Below are positions 23,699 through 35,225 of a stretch of 64,000 nucleotides of DNA, one piece after another. This DNA is from Hofstenia miamia. Its lineage: Eukaryota; Xenacoelomorpha; Acoela. A model generated the notes under the pieces. It did no database searches. It saw nothing but the letters and a program-made list of their open reading frames with translations, and was not told the origin of the DNA. The first letter of the stretch is position 1. Each line of letters begins with the position of its first letter. Where the stretch lies: contig SCFE01000061.1 of NCBI GenBank assembly GCA_004352715.1, forward strand, positions 1,782,575-1,846,574, read 5' to 3'. Both the position numbers and the translations under genes were made by a program.

Positions 23699-24957
23699 TT
23701 TGTTCCAACGTAAAATGTTCCAAAATGTCCCTTTAATTCACATTTATAGACATTTCATATTAAGGCAAAATTAACCAATGTGGTAAATTGGATATTGAAT
23801 TGAAGATTCTGAGAATGGGATTAATTTAGCATTAAATTGCACGTTGATAATAAATTTGTTAGACCTTTCGTGAACCATTGTGTTATTGTTGTTTAGTAAT
23901 CTATACTGTTTGTGGTAATAAACTTGAAATAGTTCGTAACTTAAATAGCATCTATGTTAACTTCCATTATTGATAAATAGTCTTTTAGTAGCAGTTACGG
24001 TTTATTGTATTGTCAATATTCAATTTGAATTTCAATTTTATTTATTATTTATTTACTTGAAGATTCGTAGTGTAAATAACACAGCCATACTTATGTATGG
24101 AAATAGTAGGTCAGACTCCTACCGAATCTCCGTAAACATTAAATGATTCAGATGTTACAAACGCTGTAAATATATTTTTTTAGTTACTGTTTGTTTGCAT
24201 TACATGTAAGAAAAAATTTTTTAAATTCATATTAACAAGTATAGCGAAATAATGTTATAGACAAAATTGGTTTACTAGCGCCATTTTCGTGTTTTTCAAT
24301 ATTTATCCAATAATTTTTAACCACAAATCTAGCTTATTCACAGTTGAGATTAAATATTTCGAACACCGCAAACTGTTGTATGATATTAATATTCGTTTGC
24401 GTTCTACATGCTATTTTATCAATAAAATGTCAATTAACAGAAAATTTACCTTTTAATGTTGAAATACAATTAAGTCCGAGCATACGTCAATGAAAAACCA
24501 TATAAGGTTCTTCAAGGATACACACTAGGATGGATGCATTTGCTGCCATCAGCTTGCAATCAATTACGATACTCTACAAGACATAATTTAAGTAGTAGTG
24601 TTCATTCATACACCGAAAATTTGAATTCGATTCCATAATAAAACAATTAGAAGATAACCATTGAAATTAAAATGACTAACTATGAAATGTAGCTTTTCAG
24701 TGCATTATATATTAAATTTCTTTGATTGTTTGTTATTTTCGATCGCTAACATTGTAAATCTAAATCAGCTAACAGAGAACTTTCGTTAAATTAGCAGTAG
24801 CAACTCTCAAATCGATTTTTCTCGATCTAAATTGCAAAACCAATTTTCTCAGAAACGTCAATATCTAATTTATAACCATTATTAATTTTGCATTATTATG
24901 AAATGTCCACAAATTTACGTTAAAGGGACAAATTGGAACATTTTACGTTGGAACAAA
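23699..24957. mobile_element. Non-autonomous DNA element with about 65-base inverted ends
   Basis: The left end (TTTGTTCCAACGTAAAATG...) and the right end (24890-24957) are inverted copies, well over 80 percent alike by eye. The 1.26 kb between them has no open frame. 27-base direct repeats with two mismatches lie at 23675-23701 and 24978-25004; the right one is 20 bases beyond the terminal repeat. I cannot assign a superfamily. Confidence 0.7.
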
Positions 24958-26443
24958 TTATAGCGCACCGTTCGCGGTCTCGGCTGGTTTAGAGATATCT
25001 ATTTTCTATTTAGTTTAGATCGTTAATTTAAGTCATTCTAAAAAATGATTTCATAATAACTATTTATAGACGATGTTTCCATTTGATAGACATTTAGCAT
25101 TCCTCAAAACCGAAAACTTCGTTTAAATTTAATTAAAAAAAAATAATCAACCAAATGAAAAGGGTGACCCTAATGCCAATCTCTCTGATTGGCTTACTGT
25201 TGTTCAAATTATCAACAACTAGTTGTCATTTAGTTATCAAATCTAATAAGAACGTTAAGATTTTGATATATTACGTTTTACGTATTTGTCATTATATCGT
25301 GTAATATAAAGCATTATTTTAACCTCCTATGTAATTATACAATTGAATACGCACGTAAAATTTGTGGTAGATATATACCATAATTGAGGGTAGAAAATGA
25401 TGAGATGAAAAAATATTTTAAAAAATTACAAAATATTAATATTGACTTATCATAATTTTCAACAACTGTGACAGGTAGTAAATGTTAAATCATGGCTTCT
25501 TATAAAACTAATAATGAAATAAACTACAATTCACTACTTCTAGGGTTGCATTTAGTAACATTTACGAATTTTTGTGTATTAATGATGAAGTATATCTATC
25601 TAAACACTTACAGAAAATAAAAACAAATAACCTTTACAATGCTAAAAAATCCCCAGATTATTTTATAATTATTAAATTTAAATTATTATTTGAATATTAA
25701 ATCAATTAGATTAGTATTTCCTTGTATTACTGTACTTTTTATATTGTTTAGGAACCTAGTACATTCATATTTTACAGGCCCTAACTTGAAGAGAATATCT
25801 TTGTAGCATTGAGTTATGCTGTCTTATTGAAGTTTGTTTTTTTACTTTAGCCCTAGTATTATATGTGTGATTAATTTCATTGAACTAGTTGCGAAGATGT
25901 TGAAGGATGATATACAAGAAATAATTGTGGAAACCGTAAAGAAATCACTCGAAGATTATGCGGTGAAGAAAGATCCGGTTCAAGTCCCTCAACCACAGCT
26001 AATCCAAAAGAAGACAGAAAAGGCGGCGAATCCGCTAGCTCTACGTATTCGCGGAATACCTGAAGAAGATAAAAAGGACAATGTCATCTGGAACGACCAT
26101 AAAAATTTGGAATTGCTCCTGGACCATATTGGTGTTGACTGTAAGATTACTGATATTTGGCGTATTGGAAAGTATGACAAGGATAAAACGCGGACACTTC
26201 TCGTCTCTGTTGATACTGCGTGGAATAAAAGGAGAATTTTATCATCGTTGTCAAAGTTGAAAGATTTTACAGAGTTGCCTAATGTTTATATCTCACCCGA
26301 TTTGTCATCCGCAGATCGGCTGCTTGAACAGAATGTATTGAAAAAGAGAAAGCAAATGATCGAAGATGGCGTTCCTCGGACAAATTTACGCATCAAAAAC
26401 CTCAAACTGTTGGTTAAAAGTGTTGATGGCACATGGGCAGAGT
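24908..26443. repeat. Block duplicated around a single N, copy 1 (1536 bases)
   Basis: Matches 26445-27980 at a constant offset of 1537 with only isolated differences (for example GAAGAA against GAAGCA, giving EED against EAD). The match is bounded exactly by the N at 26444, so it is most probably an unmerged contig overlap. Confidence 0.9.
25897..26443 (+). pseudogene. LINE ORF1, copy cut off at the assembly join
   Basis: Same protein as at 27434-27988, starting at ATG 25897, but the sequence stops at the N at 26444, three residues before the natural end. It is almost certainly an assembly duplicate rather than a second gene. Confidence 0.85.
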
Positions 26444-26444
26444 N

Positions 26445-27980
26445 CACAAATTTACGTTAAAGGGACAAATTGGAACATTTTACGTTGGAACAAATTATAG
26501 CGCACCGTTCGCGGTCTCGGCTGGTTTAGAGATATCTATTTTCTATTTAGTTTAGATCGTTAATTTAAGTCATTCTAAAAAATGATTTCATAATAACTAT
26601 TTATAGACGATGTTTCCATTTGATAGACATTTAGCATTCCTCAAAACCGAAAACTTCGTTTAAATTTAATTAAAAAAAAATAATCAACCAAATGAAAAGG
26701 GTGACCCTAATGCCAATCTCTCTGATTGGCTTACTGTTGTTCAAATTATCAACAACTAGTTGTCATTTAGTTATCAAATCTAATAAGAACGTTAAGATTT
26801 TGATATATTACGTTTTACGTATTTGTCATTATATCGTGTAATATAAAGCATTATTTTAACCTCCTATGTAATTATACAATTGAATACGCACGTAAAATTT
26901 GTGGTAGATATATACCATAATTGAGGGTAGAAAATGATGAGATGAAAAAATATTTTAAAAAATTACAAAATATTAATATTGACTTATCATAATTTTCAAC
27001 AACTGTGACAGGTAGTAAATGTTAAATCATGGCTTCTTATAAAACTAATAATGAAATAAACTACAATTCACTACTTCTAGGGTTGCATTTAGTAACATTT
27101 ACGAATTTTTGTGTATTAATGATGAAGTATATCTATCTAAACACTTACAGAAAATAAAAACAAATAACCTTTACAATGCTAAAAAATCCCCAGATTATTT
27201 TATAATTATTAAATTTAAATTATTATTTGAATATTAAATCAATTAGATTAGTATTTCCTTGTATTACTGTACTTTTTATATTGTTTAGGAACCTAGTACA
27301 TTCATATTTTACAGGCCCTAACTTGAAGAGAATATCTTTGTAGCATTGAGTTATGCTGTCTTATTGAAGTTTGTTTTTTTACTTTAGCCCTAGTATTATA
27401 TGTGTGATTAATTTCATTGAACTAGTTGCGAAGATGTTGAAGGATGATATACAAGAAATAATTGTGGAAACCGTAAAGAAATCACTCGAAGATTATGCGG
27501 TGAAGAAAGATCCGGTTCAAGTCCCTCAACCACAGCTAATCCAAAAGAAGACAGAAAAGGCGGCGAATCCGCTAGCTCTACGTATTCGCGGAATACCTGA
27601 AGCAGATAAAAAGGACAATGTCATCTGGAACGACCATAAAAATTTGGAATTGCTCCTGGACCATATTGGTGTTGACTGTAAGATTACTGATATTTGGCGT
27701 ATTGGAAAGTATGACAAGGATAAAACGCGGACACTTCTCGTCTCTGTTGATACTGCGTGGAATAAAAGGAGAATTTTATCATCGTTGTCAAAGTTGAAAG
27801 ATTTTACAGAGTTGCCTAATGTTTATATCTCACCCGATTTGTCATCCGCGGATCGGCTGCTTGAACAGAATGTATTGAAAAAGAGAAAGCAAATGATCGA
27901 AGATGGCGTTCCTCGGACAAATTTACGCATCAAAAACCTCAAACTGTTGGTTAAAAGTGTTGATGGCACATGGGCAGAGT
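26445..27980. repeat. Block duplicated around a single N, copy 2 (1536 bases)
   Basis: Second copy, continuous with the intact LINE ORF1-ORF2 to its right. Its left 50 bases repeat the right terminal inverted repeat of the element at 23699-24957. Confidence 0.9.
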
Positions 27981-27988
27981 CCGCATGA
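27434..27988 (+). CDS. LINE ORF1 protein (RRM-like nucleic-acid-binding)
   Basis: The 184-residue protein starts at ATG 27434. A short helical N-terminus (MLKDDIQEIIVETVKKSLED) leads to LRIRGIPEADKKDN, then ITDIWRIGKYDKDKTRTLLV and a basic C-terminal part. This is the order of the RRM-like domain in ORF1 proteins of CR1/Jockey-type LINEs, which coat the element RNA. It ends at TGA 27986-27988. The next codon is CTA and the frame stays open for 857 more codons, so ORF1 and ORF2 share one frame separated by one stop. No intact zinc knuckle is seen. Confidence 0.85.
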   Translation: MLKDDIQEIIVETVKKSLEDYAVKKDPVQVPQPQLIQKKTEKAANPLALRIRGIPEADKKDNVIWNDHKNLELLLDHIGVDCKITDIWRIGKYDKDKTRTLLVSVDTAWNKRRILSSLSKLKDFTELPNVYISPDLSSADRLLEQNVLKKRKQMIEDGVPRTNLRIKNLKLLVKSVDGTWAESA

Positions 27989-30562
27989 CTATCTCAGAAG
28001 ATACCTGCGACGTTACTCCTTAATGCCAGATCGATCAAAAAAGTGAATGCCAGTACTCTTCTCCAAGCTGACCTGATTACTTATAATATAGAAGTGTGCT
28101 GTATATGCGAAAGCTGGTTAACATCAGATATATGCAATGAATTTGTTCATATCACCAATTATACTCTCATCAGAAGTGATAGAAGTGTTTCAAGTTCGGA
28201 AAAACGTACTGGGGGAGGTGTCTGTGCTTACATTCGGAACACCGCGACAGTGCTTATTCTCGACCAGTATTCTGAATCCGAATTAGAAATACTGTGGTTT
28301 TCAGTTTCCAGTTACACGCATCCCGTTATTTTTGGTCTTCTGTATTATCCCCCTGCAGTTAACAAAAAGGATAGCTATATCGAACACTTGGTACATGTCA
28401 TGGATAGGATTGCTGTAGAATTTACTAATGCAACTATTATCGTTTGTGGCGACTTCAACGATCTTGACCCAGAGGAGATAGTCAATTCAACTACGCTTTC
28501 TATCTTGGCCACCGGGCCTACGCGCGGAGATAAAACAATCGATTTTGTTCTCACAAACCATCCGTTACTCTTTAAGCAGCCTGAGATTATTGATGCGTCA
28601 TTACCTACCGATCACAGAGGCATACTGTGTCGACCAGTCGAGCAAGAAAAGGCCATTCGTACGTACGCTTATTTTAGAGACCAGAACAAAGCCAACATGC
28701 AGTACTTCAACTATCTGATGGATACCGCCGATTTAGATCACATTTTCGATATTGGGGATCCTGATCTTGCAACAGACGAGTTGCTGAAGTTTATTCGCTG
28801 GACACTTGACATTGCCTGTCCTATGAAAAGAGTGAGAATGAGTTCCAAGGACCCAGAGTATATCAGCCCTCTTGTTAAGTATCTTATCAAGAAAAAGGCG
28901 AAGGCTTCAATCAGGCACAATACCAGGAAGATCAATGCTTTAAATGAACGGATTCGGAGCATTATTCTTGAAAATATACGTGCTTCAAAAAATAAACGTG
29001 GGTCGAGTGCCTGGTGGCGTCAGGTTGACAAACACCTAGGCAAAAAGTCACGCAATGAGCAGATCATAGATTTCAGCTGCGAGGAGATAAATGCTTTCTT
29101 TGCCAGTATTTCGACGATTTCTAACTATTGTCCTCCAGTGAAAGTTAATGTGGATGGCTCAAGTCTTCCTCAACTGACTGTTAATCAAGTTTATCAGGGT
29201 CTTTTGAACATTAAAAAAACCGCTGCTGGTTACGAAGAAATACCTCATTGGGTGTATCGTCAAAATGCACACAACCTTGCGTTGCCTCTACTGCACATTT
29301 TCAATAGGTGCATAGAGATAGGACTCTATCCAAGTGTGTTTAAAATCGCTAAAATTACTGCTCTTCCTAAGGTTAGGAATGTTAAATCCTTGGATCAACT
29401 ACGCCCTATCTCTGTGACTCCAATTTTATCAAGGTGCTTTGAGCGATTAATTATGGACCATTTCATCTCCGAAACTTATAATAGTTGGTTGGAAAAGAAT
29501 CAGTTTGGGTATCGTAAAAAGTCAAGCACGGAGTTCGCTGTCGTTAAGTTACTGCACAACATTGAGGAGTTTGACCGACAGCACTTTGACGCCGCGCGTT
29601 TGTTTTCGCTCGATTTGAGTAAAGCATTCGATTGTGTGCCACATGACCTGATTATTCGCCAGCTGAAAGACATGTGTCCTAAAATAAATCCGTACATTAT
29701 TAACCTTGTGATATCCTTTTTGGCAGACCGTGTGCAATACGTTCATTACAGAGGAGAGAATTCATCGATCAAAAGAACGAACTGTGGCGTTCCTCAGGGG
29801 ACAGTAAAAGGCCCTATTCTTTTTAACATTGCTTATTCGGACCTCAAAAAGTCTAGACCTCATTCGAATATAACGAAGTTTGCCGATGATATCAATCCAT
29901 GTGTGGGCGTTTCCTTGAGTGTCGACACCTCTGCTGAAGTAGTTGATGACATTCTTACATGGTGTTCGATTAATCATTTTAGGGTCAATAACGAGAAATC
30001 TAAGGAGCTTCGTATTTTGTTTTCTAACCGAGCCCATTGCTTCCAGAATGTTCACGGTATCCCCAGCGTCGAAGAGATAACTATTCTTGGGATTACGTTC
30101 TCTGCAAGATTATCTTTCGAGAAACATATCCAGAAGAGTGTTAAAAGGGCTTCTTCCAATGTCTACTTACTGGGGAAATTACAGTCAATGGGGTATTCCA
30201 AAGCTGAGTTGCAGCTATTGTATAAAACTCTCGTTCTGCCTATTATAACTTATGGATGCCTTGCATGGGGAGGTGCTCCCAAAAAGATCCTACAAAAAAT
30301 TGACGCGGTACAAAAGCGTGCGGTGAAAATTGGAGCAATTGAGGAATTTGAGCCTATACTGGACATTATTGACCGCACAGATGCCAAAGTCTACGCAGAA
30401 ATTGAAGCTAATCAAAATCACATCTTGAAAGACATCATTCCGGAGAGAAGCGCATATGCATCTACTACACTCAGACCTCGCAAACCGTGCTGCGAGTCGA
30501 AAAAGCAGATTTTGCGACGTATATTCCCACAAAGATACCTGCTGAAGGGGACGACATCTTAA
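27989..30562 (+). CDS. LINE ORF2: endonuclease and reverse transcriptase, apparently intact
   Basis: 857 codons are open from just after the ORF1 TGA to TAA 30562. Endonuclease motifs in order: LLLNARSIKK (catalytic Asn), ICESWL (Glu), GGGVCAYIR, VCGDFND, TIDFVLTN and TDHRGI. Reverse transcriptase motifs: PISVTPILSRCFE, NQFGYRKKSSTE, LDLSKAFDCVPHD, GVPQGTVKGPILF, KFADDINP and ILGITFS. The C-terminal part has ITYGCLAWG and IIPERSAYAS. All catalytic residues are present, suggesting a young, possibly active CR1/Jockey-type element. There is no ATG between the ORF1 stop and the endonuclease start; the first in-frame ATG is near 28399, inside the domain. Translation therefore seems to need stop readthrough or a non-AUG start. 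Confidence 0.92.
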   Translation, partial: LSQKIPATLLLNARSIKKVNASTLLQADLITYNIEVCCICESWLTSDICNEFVHITNYTLIRSDRSVSSSEKRTGGGVCAYIRNTATVLILDQYSESELEILWFSVSSYTHPVIFGLLYYPPAVNKKDSYIEHLVHVMDRIAVEFTNATIIVCGDFNDLDPEEIVNSTTLSILATGPTRGDKTIDFVLTNHPLLFKQPEIIDASLPTDHRGILCRPVEQEKAIRTYAYFRDQNKANMQYFNYLMDTADLDHIFDIGDPDLATDELLKFIRWTLDIACPMKRVRMSSKDPEYISPLVKYLIKKKAKASIRHNTRKINALNERIRSIILENIRASKNKRGSSAWWRQVDKHLGKKSRNEQIIDFSCEEINAFFASISTISNYCPPVKVNVDGSSLPQLTVNQVYQGLLNIKKTAAGYEEIPHWVYRQNAHNLALPLLHIFNRCIEIGLYPSVFKIAKITALPKVRNVKSLDQLRPISVTPILSRCFERLIMDHFISETYNSWLEKNQFGYRKKSSTEFAVVKLLHNIEEFDRQHFDAARLFSLDLSKAFDCVPHDLIIRQLKDMCPKINPYIINLVISFLADRVQYVHYRGENSSIKRTNCGVPQGTVKGPILFNIAYSDLKKSRPHSNITKFADDINPCVGVSLSVDTSAEVVDDILTWCSINHFRVNNEKSKELRILFSNRAHCFQNVHGIPSVEEITILGITFSARLSFEKHIQKSVKRASSNVYLLGKLQSMGYSKAELQLLYKTLVLPIITYGCLAWGGAPKKILQKIDAVQKRAVKIGAIEEFEPILDIIDRTDAKVYAEIEANQNHILKDIIPERSAYASTTLRPRKPCCESKKQILRRIFPQRYLLKGTTS

Positions 30563-30772
30563 TCACCATTCCCACTTGTTGAATATAATATATTGGATGT
30601 ACTTTCTGATATAATATACTTTTTTCTTCTTTCTTCTTCTTCTCCATCGGGTATTCTTTTCTTTGTATTTTTATTATATGCTTTAGTAGTCTAAATATGT
30701 ATAATTCATATATATTGAGAATATCTATCCAAAAATAACTGTTTTGTCGAATCTTTCGAATTTTTAAAATGT
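30563..30772. other. Presumed LINE 3' UTR
   Basis: Pyrimidine-rich stretch (TTCTTC repeats at 30625-30645) after ORF2. The end of the element is not defined. Confidence 0.4.
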
Positions 30773-31790
30773 ACAGGGTGTGTCAAAATTAGCTTGAAAT
30801 TCCAAATTACAATAACTTTTTATTTATATAAACCAAACAATAATATATGTAAATAGACAAACTATAATTAAGGGAATTACAGATGTATTAAAACAAATGT
30901 TCAAATAGTCCTCCATTCTGCTCAATAGTAAGTTCACATCTTGGCATCATATTCTGGACAGCTCGATGTAATTCATCAATGTTAAGTGAAACAACTTCTT
31001 GTATGATCCTCCTTTTTAAATCATCCAGGTTGGTTGGAATGTATGAATGATATACCCGGGACTTTAGAGTAGACCACAAATAAAAGTCAAGTGGACTCAG
31101 GTCAGGTGATCTAGGAGGCCATACATAACCAAAACCTCTGCCAATGACACGCTCAGCTGGCAACTGAGTGCTGATGAAATCCCTGGCTTGTTTGGAGTAG
31201 TGTGGTGGAGCACCGTCATGCTGAAAAATATCAGACTGCATTTTTCGTTTCTGTCTTATTTGTGTAAACAGGGTCACGGAGCATATTGGTGTAATTATCC
31301 TGAATTACAGTACTCGGAAAGAAAAATGGCTTTAGCACATAATTTGCACTGAATGTTATTACTTGCCCCATATGGTACAATTATGACGGTTGACCATTCC
31401 ATCCATAGAAAAATAGGCCTCATCTGAACAAATCACATTATTGAGCAAATTAGCATTAGCTAAAATCCATTGTTCAAATGGGAAATGATGATGATAGTCT
31501 GATTCAATGATAGTTTGATGCAATGCAATTTTATATGTCCGCATACCACATGTTTTAAGAATTCGACAAATACTTTTCTCTGGAATTGTAGTAGTTGCAG
31601 CATATAGAAGCAGAACTTGCATGGCCATGCACATTTGTATCTTGCAGAGTTTTCAGCGCACTCATTACCATTGGTTTCCGGTCTTCTTGGAGCAATGGTC
31701 TCCCTGATTTAGCCGCATTGTGCAAGGATTTTGTCTTTTCAAATTTTCTTATCATGTTAGTGACAACTGTAATAGTAAAAATGTCGTTGT
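30773..31790 (-). mobile_element. Mariner-like (about DD41D) transposon relic
   Basis: The left edge reads TACAGGGTGTGTCAAAATT, a mariner-like terminus. On the minus strand, broken frames give a helix-turn-helix region (KSGRPLLQEDRKP), ICSDEAYFSMDG, FQHDGAPPHYSK and WPPRSPDLSPLDFYLW. These are the three catalytic positions; about 42 residues separate the second and third aspartates, near the DD41D group. Frames shift at least twice (around 31360 and 31560). I find no matching right end; the element stops near 31790, next to a LINE relic. Confidence 0.8.
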
Positions 31791-31959
31791 GACGGTGGTG
31801 TGCTGTTTTGTATGCACATAATGCCGCTGTTGCACTGTCCCCTTTTTTAGTATAGTTTCAATAGAAAATTTAAGTATTGTAATATTTAATGTTACATGTT
31901 TTTCACAAAATGTCTCAATTTCATTAACATACAACATAATTTAGATAGTTTCTTACACA

Positions 31960-33960
31960 ATTCGGAAATATGATTAGCAAAAGTCAAGTACTTGTCTACT
32001 ATAATTCCTAAATATTTGTAGGATTCAAACATTTTTAATTCTTAACCTCAAGCCTCTGCAATCCCTCGCTCTCCTTAAAGAAATTTAGTTGCATCGTTTT
32101 TTCTCAGTTTAATGAACGTTTGTTGTAGCAAAGCCAATCCTGCAGCGTATCTAAATTCAGCTGTAAATTTTTAAACAATGTTATTTTATCATGAAAAGCA
32201 GAATGGAGATTCGTATCATCAGCAAAAGGAGTAGTCGATGCATTTAAATGAGTTGGTATGTCATTAATATATAATAAAAACCTCAAATCGATCCCTGAGG
32301 TACACCATATTTTATCTCTTTCAAGTATGATTTATTAGAGTCGTCACATACATATTGATAACGCTGATTAAGATAACTTTCAAATAGTTTGAGTATATGG
32401 CCCCTTACCCCAAAGTTATTTAGCTTATTTAATAATAATTTATGATCAATAGTTTCAAATGCTTTTTTTAAGTCAATAAAAACGCAAGATGAAAATAGTT
32501 TTTGATCTTTTAAATAATTTCTTACATTTTCAATAAATTTCATTAATGCTAAAGTGGTATTGTGTATTAAAAGAAACGTAAAATGTAATAGTTTTTCATT
32601 AGAAAACAAGAATGAATAATATGAAATCAATGTCTTTTTATTGCATTTATAATCAGTTTTGCATCTTGGAATATGATCAGTAAAGATATCGTTAAGTAAA
32701 TCAACATACACTACGTCGTCCATTTTCAAATTTGTAATTCTATGATCTAAACACGAGCCATTGTTATTGTGGGGACGAGTAATATCATTTAATATAAAGT
32801 TAAAGTTAATTGCGGATATACATGGTAAATATGAATCACTAATGGGTGTTGCTATTAGAGTATCAATGTTAAAATCTCCCATAATAATACATGGAGATCT
32901 TGTTTTGTTGCGATTATCAAGAAAATTTTCAAAGTTTGAAATGAAATTGTACTTGTCATTGTTTGGCGGATTGTATATGACACATATATAAAGCTAAGAG
33001 ACTTTGGTAATTTACATCTGCATAAAGCATTCTGATATATAATTGACGAATAGAATTTCATAATTACTACACCGCCGCCTTCCTTTTTTAACCTAGGTTT
33101 TGAAATTAAAATGGAAATTTTCAATATGATAAAATCCTAAGTCATTTTCTTTAATCCATGTCTCAGTTAGACATAATGCTGAAAGATTGGAGTTAGTACC
33201 GATAAAAGCTTCTACAGATTCAAAATTCTTGCTTAACGAACTTACATTTATGTGACATATTTTTAAATTTGAGTTTTAAAATAATTTATTATTTATTTTG
33301 CAAGTTTTAGTCTTAAAATTTTGTTTAGAACTATTTATGTATTCATTATTTAAAAAAATTGGGGATATAAACTATACAAATCCTCTAAACTGTGATCGTT
33401 GGAATCTATGACGCAGATATTCTCTTCATTGTTCCACACTCGTTTGATCTCCTCCGTCTTTCTCAACTGCGATATAATTCTAAACCTTTTACTGGTACAA
33501 TCATTGTTAAAAAACACTCCCTGTTCTGCTTTCCGCTTATTTTTCATCAATTCATGTTTCACTTCTCTCCTCACAAACTTCACTGTGATAGTAGGGCAAT
33601 TACCATTCCTAGTTAGCAATCTATGACAAACTCCACATCGATTTTCACACATTTACTTACTGCGGCTCTTACCACTTTGTAGATGTCCTCACCTCGTCTA
33701 AACAGAATCCCAGAAATCCTCACATTATCTCGATGGCCATACTTTTCGAGCTTCTCCACTCCAATAAAATTTAACATTGTTTTTTACACGTAGTTTTTCT
33801 TCAAGCTGTTGTACTTTCTCAGCACACACAATCCACAAATAAAAAATTCCTCGAAACTCGTTTGGAACCCCAAATCGTTACCAACAAGAACAATCCTTGG
33901 AAGTACATTCTACTTCATGGTGACTTCCTTCTTTTTGATTTCGCGACATTACTAAAACTA
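31960..33960 (-). mobile_element. LINE relic with ORF1, endonuclease and shortened reverse transcriptase
   Basis: On the minus strand an ORF1 part comes first (about 33800-33350, with HRDNVRISGI in one frame and CPTITVKFVRREVKHELM in another). The endonuclease follows (LCLTETWIKEND near 33170, GGGVVIMKF, MGDFNIDTL at 32882, CLDHRITN, TDHIP). About 40 residues after TDHIP the frame enters the reverse transcriptase at FIENVRNYLKDQK and FIDLKKAFETIDHK, so roughly 200 residues of linker and RT N-terminus are missing. GVPQGSI and, after a small frame break, PFADDTNLHS close the preserved part near 32100. Dead copy. Confidence 0.8.
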
Positions 33961-34559
33961 ATTAAACTGTATAAATAACAGGCATATTCTCTTGATCAAA
34001 CTGCGTATGTCATTATTTTAAAAAGAAGAGTAGTCACTCCACTTAGAAATTCATTGGGAGGTAGTGAAAATTCAATTTGGAAAAATAAGGTGTTTATCGA
34101 CGAGTACGAACCCACACAACAAAAGCGTAATCGCTTTTCAGCATGGTTCTTGCGTTTGAGATATATTTTCGGAGAGATGATCATGATCCGAGATCTTCCT
34201 CAACATTTCGTCGATTTCTTTGCTCAAATATTGATCCGTTATTGATATTAATTCCTAAACTTGTTTCTTTCTCTAAATTTGGTTGCAGACTTTTGCCCTC
34301 TCTCAAACTGTAGTCCCTATCATATTTTGGATACCACTAATACAATACAAAATTTTATTTAATTTTGTTTAAATACAAAGTAAATATTACGCAAACTACA
34401 AGGTTTTCAGAATCCTGTTAATGAAGATAGAGAGACTTCATAGTTGAAACGTTTTGACATTCAGGTCGCCTGGCTCGTAGGTTCCTTTTTGAATAATTGG
34501 ATCTTCTTGGGATCAAATTGTTTACGGGTGAAGATTTCCTTTTTCTGATATTTGCTGCA
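33961..34559. other. Non-coding stretch
   Basis: Contains short antisense frames only (for example 34054-34245). No feature is recognised. Confidence 0.4.
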
Positions 34560-35225
34560 TGAGACTTTCATCTCGATTTTTAATGATTTCTTCTATCGGA
34601 ACAAATCCATCGATTAAGTGCATTCTTTTCGCCCTCCGCTGTATGTCATCTATCTACTGCATAAGTGTTTCAGTGGTTCCGACACATACAACGCATCCGT
34701 ATGTTAGACGCGATAACAAAAAGTCGTGTACAGATAGGATAATTCTCAGAAGACTTCTTAACATATAGTTTCAGATTTCTCTCGGACAGATATGCTTCGT
34801 TGCTTCTGATTGATTCTGCTGTCTGGTCACCGTTATTCCCTGCTATTATTGGTATTATATCGTCAGCGAATGAACTCATGAGTGTTTCGCTTTCATCAAC
34901 GACACTTCCTATGTCATTAGTAGTAGCGTTGAAACAGAACGGTCCCCCATTTTACCCTGACCGACTCCCTGAGAAACAAATCTTACCTTGCTCTTAGCTC
35001 AATTGTATCTGGTGATCTGAAACTGCCCCTCCAGGAAACTTTTTATCCAGTTAATTACAAAGGGATTGATAGGAGGAGTTACTAGTTGCATGGATTCAAT
35101 GATTTTGTGATGATGTACCCTGTCACAAGCTTTGGACGTATCCAAATTGAAAATTGGTAAATACATGTGGGGAAGAAATCGGTTAGAGATAATTATATCT
35201 ACTTTTAAATAAATAACCACTTTCC
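34560..35225 (-). mobile_element. LINE reverse transcriptase fragment
   Basis: Minus-strand pieces read FNLDTSKACDRVHHHKII (motif A, normally LDLSKAFDRV) at about 35150, a decayed GVPQG box near 34960, and SSFADDIIPII (motif C) at about 34870. Cys for Phe in the SKAFD box and broken frames show a dead copy. The spacing resembles that of the intact LINE at 27.4 kb. Confidence 0.75.

Noticed and set aside
27985-28023. Termination-reinitiation at ATGA overlapping the ORF1 stop
   Set aside because: That ATG is in a different frame and reads only twelve codons before a stop, so it cannot give ORF2.
28738-30532. Minus-strand frames across LINE ORF2
   Set aside because: Antisense shadows with no domain of their own.
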